NCBI GenBank assembly: GCA_023228125.1
Contig: JALOBT010000007.1
Span: 9,227-73,226, forward strand
Source of the DNA: Candidatus Cloacimonadota bacterium
GTDB lineage: Bacteria; Cloacimonadota; Cloacimonadia; Cloacimonadales; Cloacimonadaceae
Direction of reading: 5' to 3'
Length of the DNA stretch: 64,000 nt
Positions 1-8,290 of the stretch are shown here, in pieces. Made by a program: the position numbers and the translations under genes. The notes under the pieces were generated by a model. That model made no database searches, was not told the DNA's origin, and saw nothing but the letters and a program-made list of their open reading frames with translations. Each line of letters opens with the position of its first letter. The stretch's first letter is position 1.

Positions 1-2
1 TT

Positions 3-284
3 TACGATTTCTTTGGCCGTCACAAGGCAAAACACGAGCTCATCATCAGCCGACGTAAGGAAAGCAAAGAGTATTACTGGACAAATCGTATGCTAAAGGT
101 CCAGCAGAGGCTGGATACCTTGGATATAGATACTGCTTCGCCTCAAATCGTTAATATGTATAAAGGACAATTGAGAAATGATAAGATAAAGATGGAAGAG
201 GATATAGACAATATCGAAGCAGAAAGACAGTGTGATCCTGCCTACGAAAAGCCAGTGTATGGCGGAATAATTGAAGTATTCTGA
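3..284 (+). CDS. C-terminal end of an unrecognised protein (5' truncated by the window)
   Basis: The reading frame is open from the first bases to a TGA at 282-284, so about 93 C-terminal residues of a longer protein are visible. The segment is charged and helical (many K, R, E and D), with a run of predicted coiled-coil-like helix, and ends in a short hydrophobic strand PVYGGIIEVF. The pattern of a helical arginine/glutamate-rich segment followed by a short beta end resembles the C-termini of some SNF2-type helicase-related proteins. That is a weak impression and no catalytic motif is in view. A stem-loop with a minus-strand U-tract lies just downstream and belongs to the convergent lipoprotein gene. 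Confidence 0.6.
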   Translation, partial: YDFFGRHKAKHELIISRRKESKEYYWTNRMLKVQQRLDTLDIDTASPQIVNMYKGQLRNDKIKMEEDIDNIEAERQCDPAYEKPVYGGIIEVF

Positions 285-311
285 GTACCGGACTTAAACG
301 GTCTCTTCCCC

Positions 312-348
312 ACAAAAATAGAAGGTGCGAAATCCATCCACACCTTCT
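312..348 (-). terminator. Intrinsic terminator of the large lipoprotein gene
   Basis: An 8-bp stem AGAAGGTG/CACCTTCT (320-327 with 341-348) is followed, on the minus strand, by ATTTTTG. It lies 22 bases past the stop codon of the minus-strand gene at 370 and between two convergent genes. Confidence 0.6.
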
Positions 349-369
349 CTCACAAGTATTCTTTGCTAT

Positions 370-2832
370 TTATTTAACAGGAAGCGTGGAGGTATCCACT
401 TTGCCATATGTATTAGCCGGTTTCACGCTCCAGCCCCTTTCTGCATCATAGCTGAGCGTGGTGACTGTCCAGATATCTCCCGAATCGCCCAGGGTGCCAT
501 AATAGTTGATTGGGGGAAGATTCGTGTTTTCATCCTTATAGATCACCACCTGGCAATCGCTACTGATAGCGTTTTCCGAATCGTGATCGCTATAATAGTG
601 AACTTGCACCAAATAATCACCGGGGATCGTTACCTGGGTAGTGATATTTTCCGGCCCGTAGCCATCGACATCATCCACATCCAGGACCAGGCCGCTTGCC
701 GTATTACGGTGGGCATAGTAACACTTTTCCCCATTGGGATCGGTCATCCAAAAGTCCACATCGGTGCCGGAGGTATTCCAGGTGAGGGTAGCCCGCAGGG
801 CCATCAAAGGCACGTGGGATTCGAAACTCATCGTCCCCTCCGCGGCCAGGGCGCCGGAAACGGCGATGACGCGGACATTATGCGTAACGACATTCTGGGA
901 TCCTTTCAGGATGATCTGCTGCGCGAAATTGCCATTGGAAAGGGTGAGATCATAGCCATGCTCGATATCTCCATTGAGCAGCAGTACAGCGGTGGTGAGC
1001 GAAGGATTGGATACTGTTCCCGTGATCTGCAGCACCCGATTGGTCACCACGGTTTCGATGGGATCGATGCTCACATTGAGCTCGATGGGAAATTCCACGC
1101 TATCGCTGATGAGGACAGGGATATTGTTGGCATTCTGTGTTTGCATGGTATAGCGCAGCCAGCCATTGCCATCAGGCAGAGCAGTGGCGATGACGATGGG
1201 AACCAGAACCGCCTTGGTCTCCCCCGCAGCTATTGTGACGGTGGAGGGGCTGAGATTGACAGTGATGCCCGGGCTGCCCACCGCAGATTGGATACCGGTA
1301 AGCGGCAATTCGCCGGTGTTGGATACCATGAGTTTTACAGTGGCTGTTTCGCCGGGATTGAGTTTGCTATCAACGAAATTTTCTGTGGCGATCGTCCACT
1401 CGTCAATGGCCAGTTTCCCGCCCAGGGTGGTAACTGCCAGACTGCGGATCTTGGTGTTTCCGTCTTTATCGCTCACAGTCACTGAGATCGTATATTCCTT
1501 TTGTTCCGAAGGTGTGAAGCTCATCCGGGTGCCTTGGTGGCTCATCTCGGTATAGGCCCCACCGGTGACTGTCCAGGCAAAGCTGAGGTCCTGGCCGATG
1601 GTGCTGATGCAGGAAACCCGCGCGGTCACAGCTTCGTTGATCGCAATGCAATCGTTATCCACTGTGAGATCTTCGATGAGGATGGGGTTATCCGCCAGTT
1701 TCAGCATCTTGGTAACCACCGAATTCACTTGACCCTGAACGATTTGCAGATTCTCATATACCTGTCGGATATAGCCTTCCGCAGTCACGATCACGTTATA
1801 AGTGCCTGTGGGCAGAGGCTGTTCAAAAGTGTTGGGAGCATCGGTAAAGACCGTGATGCGCACGTCATTTTCAGGTTTATTGGCTTTGGAGATGGTGATG
1901 GTTTTGGGCGCAGTGATAGCAGGATCGCTCCCGCCTTGCTGATTGACCTGGATTTTCAGTGTGCCTTTGTCGGTCAAGGGCTGCCCGCTTTCTATATGCT
2001 GATTTATTACCTCATTTACCACACCACTGCCAAAGGCATCGGCAACAGTATTGACGCCCACTTCGGCTACATCCCGGAACAGTTTCGACCAATTGGTTCT
2101 CGATTCCGGATCGCAATATGGCAAGGAGCCCCGGACTGCTTTTTTGATGGGATCGTCATCTGCCATATTGTTAAAATTGTTCAGCTTTTCCTGGGGAGTG
2201 ATTCCGGGAATACTGCTATATGGGAAGGTCCCAAGATCCTCCGGATGATAACCCATGATGATTTCTCTCACCCTAACGTCTCCGGCAGCAACGTATTGCT
2301 GCATCTTTTCCACAGCGCGGGAACAGAAAGGAATGCCGGAATCCGGATCGTTGCACACTTCCCGGAGTGTTTTGTTGCCTGTAACCACACGGAAGGTGCT
2401 GCGAGCCAGATGAGCTCCGCCTACCACGGTGTTACGGCCAAAATAATAGATGCCTTTGGCACAATCCGATCCGAAGGACAACAGCCCTTTGCTATCTCCA
2501 TAGATTTTGATAGCGTTTTCGGCTTTGAGCAGTTTGTCATAGCCGGCGGCTGCGGATTCGGATTGCGAAATATAAGTATCAACCTGGGCTTTAATCTCGG
2601 CATAACCATCTTTTTCGCCCTTGGAACCGAGGTTTTGGATTTTGCTAACCATTGCGTCCCCGGTGGCTTCCCTGGCATCAAGGCTGCCATTGAGATCGGC
2701 CTGATACTGCCAGTAATTGTTCAGAGCGGCCACGGTGGTTAAATCTTTGTGCTTAGGGGTTTTTTCGTTGCAACCGCTAACTAGAGACATGAGTGTGATG
2801 ATCAAGATAATAAAGATCAGCCTGCTTTTCAT
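370..2832 (-). CDS. Multidomain lipoprotein with PEGA-, PKD- and DUF2135-like domains
   Basis: This is an exported, probably outer-membrane or periplasm-anchored lipoprotein of about 820 residues. The start is placed at ATG 2832, not the upstream in-frame codon, because AAGGAG lies 7 bases before it and the signal peptide then begins properly. The signal sequence ends in a lipobox LVSGC with the lipidated Cys at about residue 21. After a roughly 280-residue helical region there is a PEGA-like carbohydrate/peptidoglycan-binding-type beta domain (about 305-380), a PKD-like Ig domain (about 395-465), a CARDB-like beta domain (about 480-570) and a C-terminal domain resembling DUF2135/YfaP (about 680-790, with TWNTSGTDVDFWMTDPNG). 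Domain assignments rest on motif recognition only. It is monocistronic, with its own terminator. Ligand and role are unknown; surface or envelope binding is inferred. Confidence 0.8.
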   Translation of the reverse strand: MKSRLIFIILIITLMSLVSGCNEKTPKHKDLTTVAALNNYWQYQADLNGSLDAREATGDAMVSKIQNLGSKGEKDGYAEIKAQVDTYISQSESAAAGYDKLLKAENAIKIYGDSKGLLSFGSDCAKGIYYFGRNTVVGGAHLARSTFRVVTGNKTLREVCNDPDSGIPFCSRAVEKMQQYVAAGDVRVREIIMGYHPEDLGTFPYSSIPGITPQEKLNNFNNMADDDPIKKAVRGSLPYCDPESRTNWSKLFRDVAEVGVNTVADAFGSGVVNEVINQHIESGQPLTDKGTLKIQVNQQGGSDPAITAPKTITISKANKPENDVRITVFTDAPNTFEQPLPTGTYNVIVTAEGYIRQVYENLQIVQGQVNSVVTKMLKLADNPILIEDLTVDNDCIAINEAVTARVSCISTIGQDLSFAWTVTGGAYTEMSHQGTRMSFTPSEQKEYTISVTVSDKDGNTKIRSLAVTTLGGKLAIDEWTIATENFVDSKLNPGETATVKLMVSNTGELPLTGIQSAVGSPGITVNLSPSTVTIAAGETKAVLVPIVIATALPDGNGWLRYTMQTQNANNIPVLISDSVEFPIELNVSIDPIETVVTNRVLQITGTVSNPSLTTAVLLLNGDIEHGYDLTLSNGNFAQQIILKGSQNVVTHNVRVIAVSGALAAEGTMSFESHVPLMALRATLTWNTSGTDVDFWMTDPNGEKCYYAHRNTASGLVLDVDDVDGYGPENITTQVTIPGDYLVQVHYYSDHDSENAISSDCQVVIYKDENTNLPPINYYGTLGDSGDIWTVTTLSYDAERGWSVKPANTYGKVDTSTLPVK

Positions 2833-3376
2833 TTTTCGACTCCTTATATGCTTGCTTTCCATAAATGACTTGGTGAATATGCTTGGAGCCCAGAGCTTGG
2901 GCTATGTTCCAAGTCAATATTCATCAGGTTTCCAGAAGACCCGTCTGTAGGCCTTCACCTTACACAATCTATGTTCATGGCTGATTGCAAACATCACAAG
3001 CAACCACTGGCATGTTAATTCAAGCCCTGATTCTTTGTCAAGAATTATCTTATGAATATATAAATTTGCCTTATTGTGGATGTGCAAATCTGCTGATCAT
3101 ATTGACCTACTTCCGTGTGGCATCTGTAAATCGCAGGTCACGTATGATCAGCTCCTAAAGCCTGGGTCATAACTAAACATTTGCAAAAGAGCAGCTTGTG
3201 TTCATGTTTTCAGCACTATAGCCATCTTCAATCTGCTCTTGCAGGGCTTATCATGAGATCATTTGAGAACGGCACTTTTTGTGCAATGGTCCGGATTCCG
3301 GGTTTCCCGCAGCAAAGCGGGCCCCGTCATCCCGAAATGACGACGGCAAAGGTTTCCAGCCGAATACTCAGGAGTC
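2833..3376. other. Intergenic region with two adjacent hairpins
   Basis: No convincing gene. Near 3308-3350 two perfect stem-loops sit back to back: CCCGC/GCGGG with a six-base loop, then CGTCAT/ATGACG with a six-base loop. They lie just beyond the stop of the minus-strand lipoprotein gene at 3377 and may act as its 3' processing or termination structure, although no U-tract follows. The short open frames here lack ribosome binding sites. Confidence 0.5.
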
Positions 3377-3847
3377 TTAGATCGCTTCCGGGGTATTGCG
3401 GATCTTCTCCTCCCAATCGTTGGCGCGGTTCTTGATTTCGGCCAGATCTTCCTCACTGAAGAGATCCTTTATATTCTCGATCCGGTCCATAGACCTCAGA
3501 TGATATTGTCGGGCGGCGATGGTCCACCAAACGTAGGCTTCCAGATCGCTCTTACCTGCACCCTTGCCTTCATGTCTGGCCAGACCGAGGTAATACTGGG
3601 CTTCGGGATCGTTACTGTAGGCCTGGGCACTAAAGACTTTCACAGATTCTTCGGCATCCCGGGGACTGGAGGGATTTTCGTAGAGATAGATGGCTTCCTC
3701 CAGACTGGAGGGTATGGTAGAGGCTTCCTGGGGGGATTCAGTTTCTGCTGGAGGGGGCATTTTTGGTGCTTCGCGCTTGCAGCCAAAGGCAAGTAGCAGG
3801 GAAAGGCAAAGTGTGACAAGCAGAGGGATCAGGGCTGTTTTTGGCAT
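3377..3847 (-). CDS. Small lipoprotein with a Sel1-like repeat
   Basis: A predicted lipoprotein of 156 residues. The chosen start ATG 3847 has GGAG 7 bases upstream; the frame extends 14 codons further but without a ribosome binding site, and the signal peptide starts here. A hydrophobic stretch ends in LLLAFGC, a good lipobox with Cys at about residue 23. It is followed by a proline/glutamate-rich linker and then a Sel1/TPR-like repeat in which DPEAQYYLGLARHEG and DLEAYVWWTIAARQ match the A-Y-WW pattern of Sel1 repeats. Such proteins usually mediate protein-protein contacts in the periplasm. No partner is evident from the neighbourhood. Confidence 0.75.
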   Translation of the reverse strand: MPKTALIPLLVTLCLSLLLAFGCKREAPKMPPPAETESPQEASTIPSSLEEAIYLYENPSSPRDAEESVKVFSAQAYSNDPEAQYYLGLARHEGKGAGKSDLEAYVWWTIAARQYHLRSMDRIENIKDLFSEEDLAEIKNRANDWEEKIRNTPEAI

Positions 3848-4357
3848 ATATGCTCCTATCTTCGATAAAGGTTGTTTAGTTGTACTCATAGATCATCCGG
3901 CCTGGGTTGATAGGTCTCTTGTGAGATTTCTGGTTTGTTCATTTGTACATCCATTCTTTAGTTAATATAGCCTGATTCTGCCGATTGCTATCTACAACTG
4001 AAGACACGTACCGTCTGAAGACAGCGTTACGGGCTTAATCTGCCGATTGTTGTACATCAGCAATAGAAAAACCTTAGATATAGATAATATAATCCGGCGA
4101 AGGCTGTGACCAAACACAAATCTGCGGGGCACAGACGATAAAGCTACACAAAGTTTTGCAGAAAGTGGGGGTAAAATGTCTGTGGACCACAAACCTGTTG
4201 CAATTGCTCCACCAAAAGAATCCGTGTTTATTGGAAGCCGCACAAGTTATCAGTTGTTTTGAAGAAATGAAGCAAAATGGGTTTTTTGGCATACCCACAA
4301 CAGACATCAATCTTGATGTACATATTAATATCCATGACTACATTATAGGAGACTAAC
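3848..4357. other. Intergenic region with a GTCT-GA-AGAC hairpin repeat
   Basis: No gene supported. Around 4009-4031 lies a copy of a dispersed module (CCGTCTGAAGAC followed by AGCGTTACGG) that also appears near 11575, 44335 and 62675. A 66-codon open frame at 4156-4356 has no ribosome binding site and no family resemblance. Confidence 0.4.
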
Positions 4358-4588
4358 ATGGCTTACAAAGAATATCACGTCACTAAAACTACTTCCGCAT
4401 GGAAAATTCAAGAAGCTAATGCAGAGAGAGCCGTAAAAACCTTTGAGAAGAAGGAGGATGCCCTGCAATATGGCAGGGCTTTAGCTCAAAACCAAAAGGC
4501 TGAATTGGTAATCCACAAAGCAGACGGGAAAATACAGGATAAAAGATCATTTGGTAATGATCCTTGTCCACCGAAAGATAAGAGATAG
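4358..4588 (+). CDS. DUF2188 family protein
   Basis: A 76-residue soluble protein. The start ATG has AGGAG six bases upstream (TAGGAGACTAAC). The sequence carries the DUF2188 pattern: an N-terminal strand, WKIQEANAERAVKTF, a helix with KKEDALQYGRALAQNQ, then AELVIHKADGKIQDKRSFGNDPCPPK, which matches the family's typical ending (HGxDGxIQxxRSYGxDPxPP). The family is widespread and short, and its biochemical role is unknown. It is transcribed alone, with a 9-bp hairpin (4620-4653) behind it. Confidence 0.85.
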   Translation: MAYKEYHVTKTTSAWKIQEANAERAVKTFEKKEDALQYGRALAQNQKAELVIHKADGKIQDKRSFGNDPCPPKDKR

Positions 4589-4702
4589 AATTTGCGCCAT
4601 TCTATAAGATGACCTGGTCATAACCGAGAAAAAAGCCTATATTACTCGGTTATACCCCCATAATATGGCATTTCTCTTGTGCTTTCATCCAAATTGCTGT
4701 AC

Positions 4703-4737
4703 AAAAATCAGGGGCGGTTTTACTTCCGCCCCTGATT
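4703..4737 (-). terminator. Intrinsic terminator downstream of rpoD
   Basis: A 12-bp perfect GC-rich stem (AATCAGGGGCGG with its complement) and an 8-base loop, followed on the minus strand by five T. It lies 55 bases after the rpoD stop and probably ends the rpsU-cvpA-mutS2-dnaG-rpoD transcript. Confidence 0.75.
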
Positions 4738-4791
4738 ATATCAAATGGTCTTCCTGCTGATTAGCAAGTTCTTTACCGAAGCTTCTGCTTC

Positions 4792-6531
4792 CTATTTCAC
4801 ATGAAAATTATCCAAAAACTGCTGCAAGATCACAGCCCGGCTGGGGTGACGCAGTTTCCTGAGTGCTTTATCCTCGATCTGGCGGATTCGCTCACGGGTG
4901 ACCTGGAAGATATTGCCCACTTCCTCCAGGGTGCGGTGATAGCCGTCATCGATGCCAAAGCGGAGGCGGATCACTCTCTCCTCACGGGTGGTGAGGGTCT
5001 TGAGCACTTCATCCACCTGTTTTTTGAGCAGGCTGCGTTCGGCCAGGCGTTCCGGGGAGATGATGGTGCGGTCTTCGATAAAGTCGCCCAGGAGGCTGTC
5101 TTCGTTATCATGGCCGATGGGTTTATCCAGCGAAACCGGTTCTTTGGAGATGGAAAGGATGTTTTTCACCTTTTCCACGGGCATATCCAGAACTTCGGAG
5201 ATCTCTTCCGGATAGGCATCGCGTCCCAGCTTTTGCATGAGGCGTCTGGAGGTGCGGTTGATCTTGTTGATGGATTCGATCATGTGCACGGGGATGCGGA
5301 TGGTGCGGGCCTGATCTGCAATGGCGCGGGTGATGGCTTGCCGGATCCACCATGTGGCATAAGTGCTGAATTTGTAACCTTTGCGGTAGTCGTATTTTTC
5401 CACAGCGCGCATCAGTCCGGTATTCCCTTCCTGAATGAGGTCGAGGAATTCCAGGCCACGGTTGTTATAGCGTTTGGCGATGGAGATCACCAGGCGCACG
5501 TTGGCCTCGATCATCTCGTTTTGGGCTTTTTCTTTGTTGCGTTCGGCGCGATCGATCTCACGCAGCAGGAAGACGAGCTCATTGCCGGTCATCTTGGTTT
5601 CCAACTCTACGCGGCGGATCTTGCGGCGGGCGTTTTTGATCTTGCGCAGGGTTTCCACAAAGACATTGGGGTCCAGATTGGTTTCGGCTTTTACCTCTTC
5701 AAAGTCCTTATCGCTTTTCTTGGCACGGCGGCCGTAGGTGCAGATTTCATCGATGGTATAGCGTTTGATGCGGGTGAGTTCATTGATGGATTTGTAGCTT
5801 TCCTCTATCCTCTCCACCAGGCTGCGGATGCGGTAAACCATGCGTTTGATCAGTTTATCGTTATAGGCCAGGCTCATAAAAGAGCCCACCAGGTGCTCGC
5901 GCAGGGCATCGATTTCTTCCTGACGGCTGGCGGTGCCGGTATCATCAAAATCGCAATTGTCTAAGATTCCGCCGATTTTATCCAGGGTTTCATCGCTTTC
6001 TTTGAGGATTTCTTTGAAACGATCGATGAGCTTGACATCCTGGCTTTTGTCGATCCAGGTGCCGATATCCACCTTGAAGATCTGATCCAGGCGTACCCGG
6101 CGTTCCCGAAAGCGGTGCAGGAAGTTATACATTTCGCGCAGGGTGGAGCCAGCCTGGAAGACGTTTTGATTGATCATCTTTTGATAGGTTTCGATCTTTT
6201 TGGCTACGCGCACCTCGCCCTCGCGGTCCAGCAGAGGCACTCGGCCCATCTCGCGCAGATACATGCGCACCGGATCGTCGTAAAATCGCTTGGTTTTGAA
6301 TTTCTTGGGGGCGGTGGGTTTGCGAATGGCCGCTCCGCCTTTGGTAATCCGCTTTTCTGTTTCGTCTATGATCTCGATCCCGTCTTGGGAGAGATCAAAA
6401 ATGATGTCATCCACCTTATCTAAAAAGAAAGGGCTATTGGGCAAAATGTCGTTGATTTGTTTGAAGGTGATGTATCCTGAATCCTTTCCCAGATCCACCA
6501 GTTTCTTCAGACATTCATTGTAAGTAATCAT
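4792..6531 (-). CDS. rpoD: RNA polymerase primary sigma factor (sigma-70, RpoD/SigA)
   Basis: The housekeeping sigma factor, 579 residues. The start is ATG 6531 with AAGGAG 5 bases upstream. Region 1.1 occupies about 1-75; region 1.2 begins near 84 (DDPVRMYLREMG); a non-conserved insert spans about 120-320. Region 2 covers about 340-410 with the melting/-10 recognition signature FSTYATWWIRQAITRAIADQ, region 3 about 415-490, and region 4.2 (about 534-565) holds the helix-turn-helix RTLEEVGNIFQVTRERIRQIE that contacts -35. Full region 1.1 plus the long insert mark it as a primary, not alternative, sigma factor. It is the last gene of the operon with rpsU, cvpA, mutS2 and dnaG, 24 bases behind dnaG. 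Confidence 0.97.
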   Translation of the reverse strand: MITYNECLKKLVDLGKDSGYITFKQINDILPNSPFFLDKVDDIIFDLSQDGIEIIDETEKRITKGGAAIRKPTAPKKFKTKRFYDDPVRMYLREMGRVPLLDREGEVRVAKKIETYQKMINQNVFQAGSTLREMYNFLHRFRERRVRLDQIFKVDIGTWIDKSQDVKLIDRFKEILKESDETLDKIGGILDNCDFDDTGTASRQEEIDALREHLVGSFMSLAYNDKLIKRMVYRIRSLVERIEESYKSINELTRIKRYTIDEICTYGRRAKKSDKDFEEVKAETNLDPNVFVETLRKIKNARRKIRRVELETKMTGNELVFLLREIDRAERNKEKAQNEMIEANVRLVISIAKRYNNRGLEFLDLIQEGNTGLMRAVEKYDYRKGYKFSTYATWWIRQAITRAIADQARTIRIPVHMIESINKINRTSRRLMQKLGRDAYPEEISEVLDMPVEKVKNILSISKEPVSLDKPIGHDNEDSLLGDFIEDRTIISPERLAERSLLKKQVDEVLKTLTTREERVIRLRFGIDDGYHRTLEEVGNIFQVTRERIRQIEDKALRKLRHPSRAVILQQFLDNFHVK

Positions 6532-6555
6532 CAATGCTCCTTGGCAAAAAGCTCT

Positions 6556-8283
6556 TTAATAGAGGACCTTGTTGACGACCCGCTTGGTCAATCGTCGATA
6601 TTCACGAGATAATTTGTCCTTCTCTTTGAGGAGATTCAAGTTTCCGGGATCCTCGTTGATGGCTTTGTCCAAGCCATCCAGATCCCGCTTCAGTTTACGC
6701 AGCTTGAGGTCTTTGATGAGACCGGACACGCTGGCCTCATGCAAATCCTCAAAAAGAAGCTCTGCCAAACATTCTTTTATCTCACTATTATCAATATCGT
6801 CCAAAAGCGCTGCCGGGTCAAAACCTTCTGCAGACTGCAAGCGCTTTTGCAAAAAAAGATAGAGACTGCGGTAGAGCTTACTATTAAAATAGTCTGATGT
6901 AAGCTCGCTGGCAAGTATATTATAGCTTTCGCGGTCTTTTAAAGCTGCCCAGAGCAACATCCGCTCCTGAGGATCATCGCTCAAAGCCGGCTGTAAAACC
7001 TGTGGTGAAGAGGGCGAAAGTGCTCTGCTGCTGCTGAGTCTGAGCTTTGAGAGCAGGGCGTTTTGCGAGACCCCAAAGCTCTGGGAGACCTCTTTCAAAA
7101 ATAGTTCCTTCTGAATGGGATCTGGCAAGAGCCTCAACGCATCCAAAATCTGCTCGATCCGCTCTTTGGCTGGAAGCGCGAGTTTGTCGGTTTCTGCAAT
7201 AAACGTGATCAAATCCGGCGCTTCCGCGATCAAATCACTCAGTGCCTTGGCACCTTTATTCAAGATAAAACTATCGGGATCCTCTTTTTCAGGAAGGATC
7301 GCCAAGCGCACGTGCATCCCCTTGGCCAGGCAGACCAATCCGCCTCTTACAGCGGCTTTGATGCCTGCATTGTCGCCATCATAGAGCATCACCGTGTTGG
7401 AGGAAAAGCGGTTCAGCAGATAGACCTGATCCTCGGTGAGGGCTGTTCCCAGGCTGGCCACGGAATTCGTAAAACCGCTTTCGTAAAGCCTTAGGAAGTC
7501 AAAATAGCCTTCCGAGACCAGAGAGCAATCCGCCTTGCTGATGTTGTATTTGGTTTTGAAAAGGCCATAGAGCTCTTTGCCTTTGGTATAAAGCTCTGTC
7601 CCCGGTGAGTTTATATACTTACCCGCATTCTCCTTGGGTTCCATCAGACGCCCACCAAAGGCGATCACCTCACCGGTGTTATTATGGATGGGGAAGATCA
7701 AGCGGTCACGGAAAATATCGATCAGCGCACCGGAATATTCGCCAAAGAGTCCGCTATCTTTCAGCAGGCTCACACTATAGCCTTCCTTCATCAGATGGTT
7801 CAAGAGTGCCTTTTGAGAAGGCAGGGCATAGCCCAATTGCAGGTCTTTGGCAGTTTCGGGGCTGATCTGGCGCTTTTTGAGATAATCCAGGGCATTTTCA
7901 CCGTGATTAAACAGGCTTTCGCTATAGAACTCTCCGGCGCTTTTGTAAACCTGCAGAAGCTGTTGACGCTTGGTGGAGACCACTTTGGTGCGATTGAATT
8001 CAGGGATTTGGATTCCGGCTCTGAGGGCGAGCTTCTTCACCGCCTCCATGAAGCTCAGCTTTTCATAATCCTGCACGAAGGTGAAGACATTTCCCCCCTT
8101 GCCACAGGCAAAGCATTTGAAGATCTGCTTCGGCTGGCTCACATACATGGAGGGCTTGGTGTCGTCGTGAAAGGGGCAGATTCCACGCCAGTTTGATCCC
8201 ACATGTTTCAGCGGGACGTAGCTTTGCACCACATCCACGATGTCATTGGCCTGCCGAATCTGATCGATCAAACTATTGTCCAA
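6556..8283 (-). CDS. dnaG: DNA primase DnaG
   Basis: Synthesises RNA primers for chromosome replication at the fork, with DnaB. It has 575 residues. The N-terminal zinc-binding domain has Cys36, His39, Cys57 and Cys60 (CPFH and CFAC). The TOPRIM core carries SEGYFD with the catalytic Glu near 258 and the metal-binding DGD at 302-304. The C-terminal helicase-interaction domain is short and diverged. The start is a TTG at 8283 behind GAGGA that overlaps the mutS2 stop (TGAGGAATATTTG), so translation is probably coupled to mutS2. The N-terminus beginning at this TTG aligns with the usual DnaG start (xxxxIRQANDIVDVV), supporting the non-ATG initiation. Confidence 0.96.
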   Translation of the reverse strand: MDNSLIDQIRQANDIVDVVQSYVPLKHVGSNWRGICPFHDDTKPSMYVSQPKQIFKCFACGKGGNVFTFVQDYEKLSFMEAVKKLALRAGIQIPEFNRTKVVSTKRQQLLQVYKSAGEFYSESLFNHGENALDYLKKRQISPETAKDLQLGYALPSQKALLNHLMKEGYSVSLLKDSGLFGEYSGALIDIFRDRLIFPIHNNTGEVIAFGGRLMEPKENAGKYINSPGTELYTKGKELYGLFKTKYNISKADCSLVSEGYFDFLRLYESGFTNSVASLGTALTEDQVYLLNRFSSNTVMLYDGDNAGIKAAVRGGLVCLAKGMHVRLAILPEKEDPDSFILNKGAKALSDLIAEAPDLITFIAETDKLALPAKERIEQILDALRLLPDPIQKELFLKEVSQSFGVSQNALLSKLRLSSSRALSPSSPQVLQPALSDDPQERMLLWAALKDRESYNILASELTSDYFNSKLYRSLYLFLQKRLQSAEGFDPAALLDDIDNSEIKECLAELLFEDLHEASVSGLIKDLKLRKLKRDLDGLDKAINEDPGNLNLLKEKDKLSREYRRLTKRVVNKVLY

Positions 8284-8290
8284 ATATTCC

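Noticed and set aside
1501..2742. 413-codon plus-strand frame, with a similar one at 325-1485
   Set aside because: Both are antisense to the lipoprotein gene, which has a signal peptide, lipobox, ribosome binding site and terminator.
4156..4356. 66-codon frame before the DUF2188 gene
   Set aside because: No ribosome binding site, no recognisable family, and it runs into the DUF2188 leader.
4801..5964. 387-codon plus-strand frame
   Set aside because: Antisense to rpoD.
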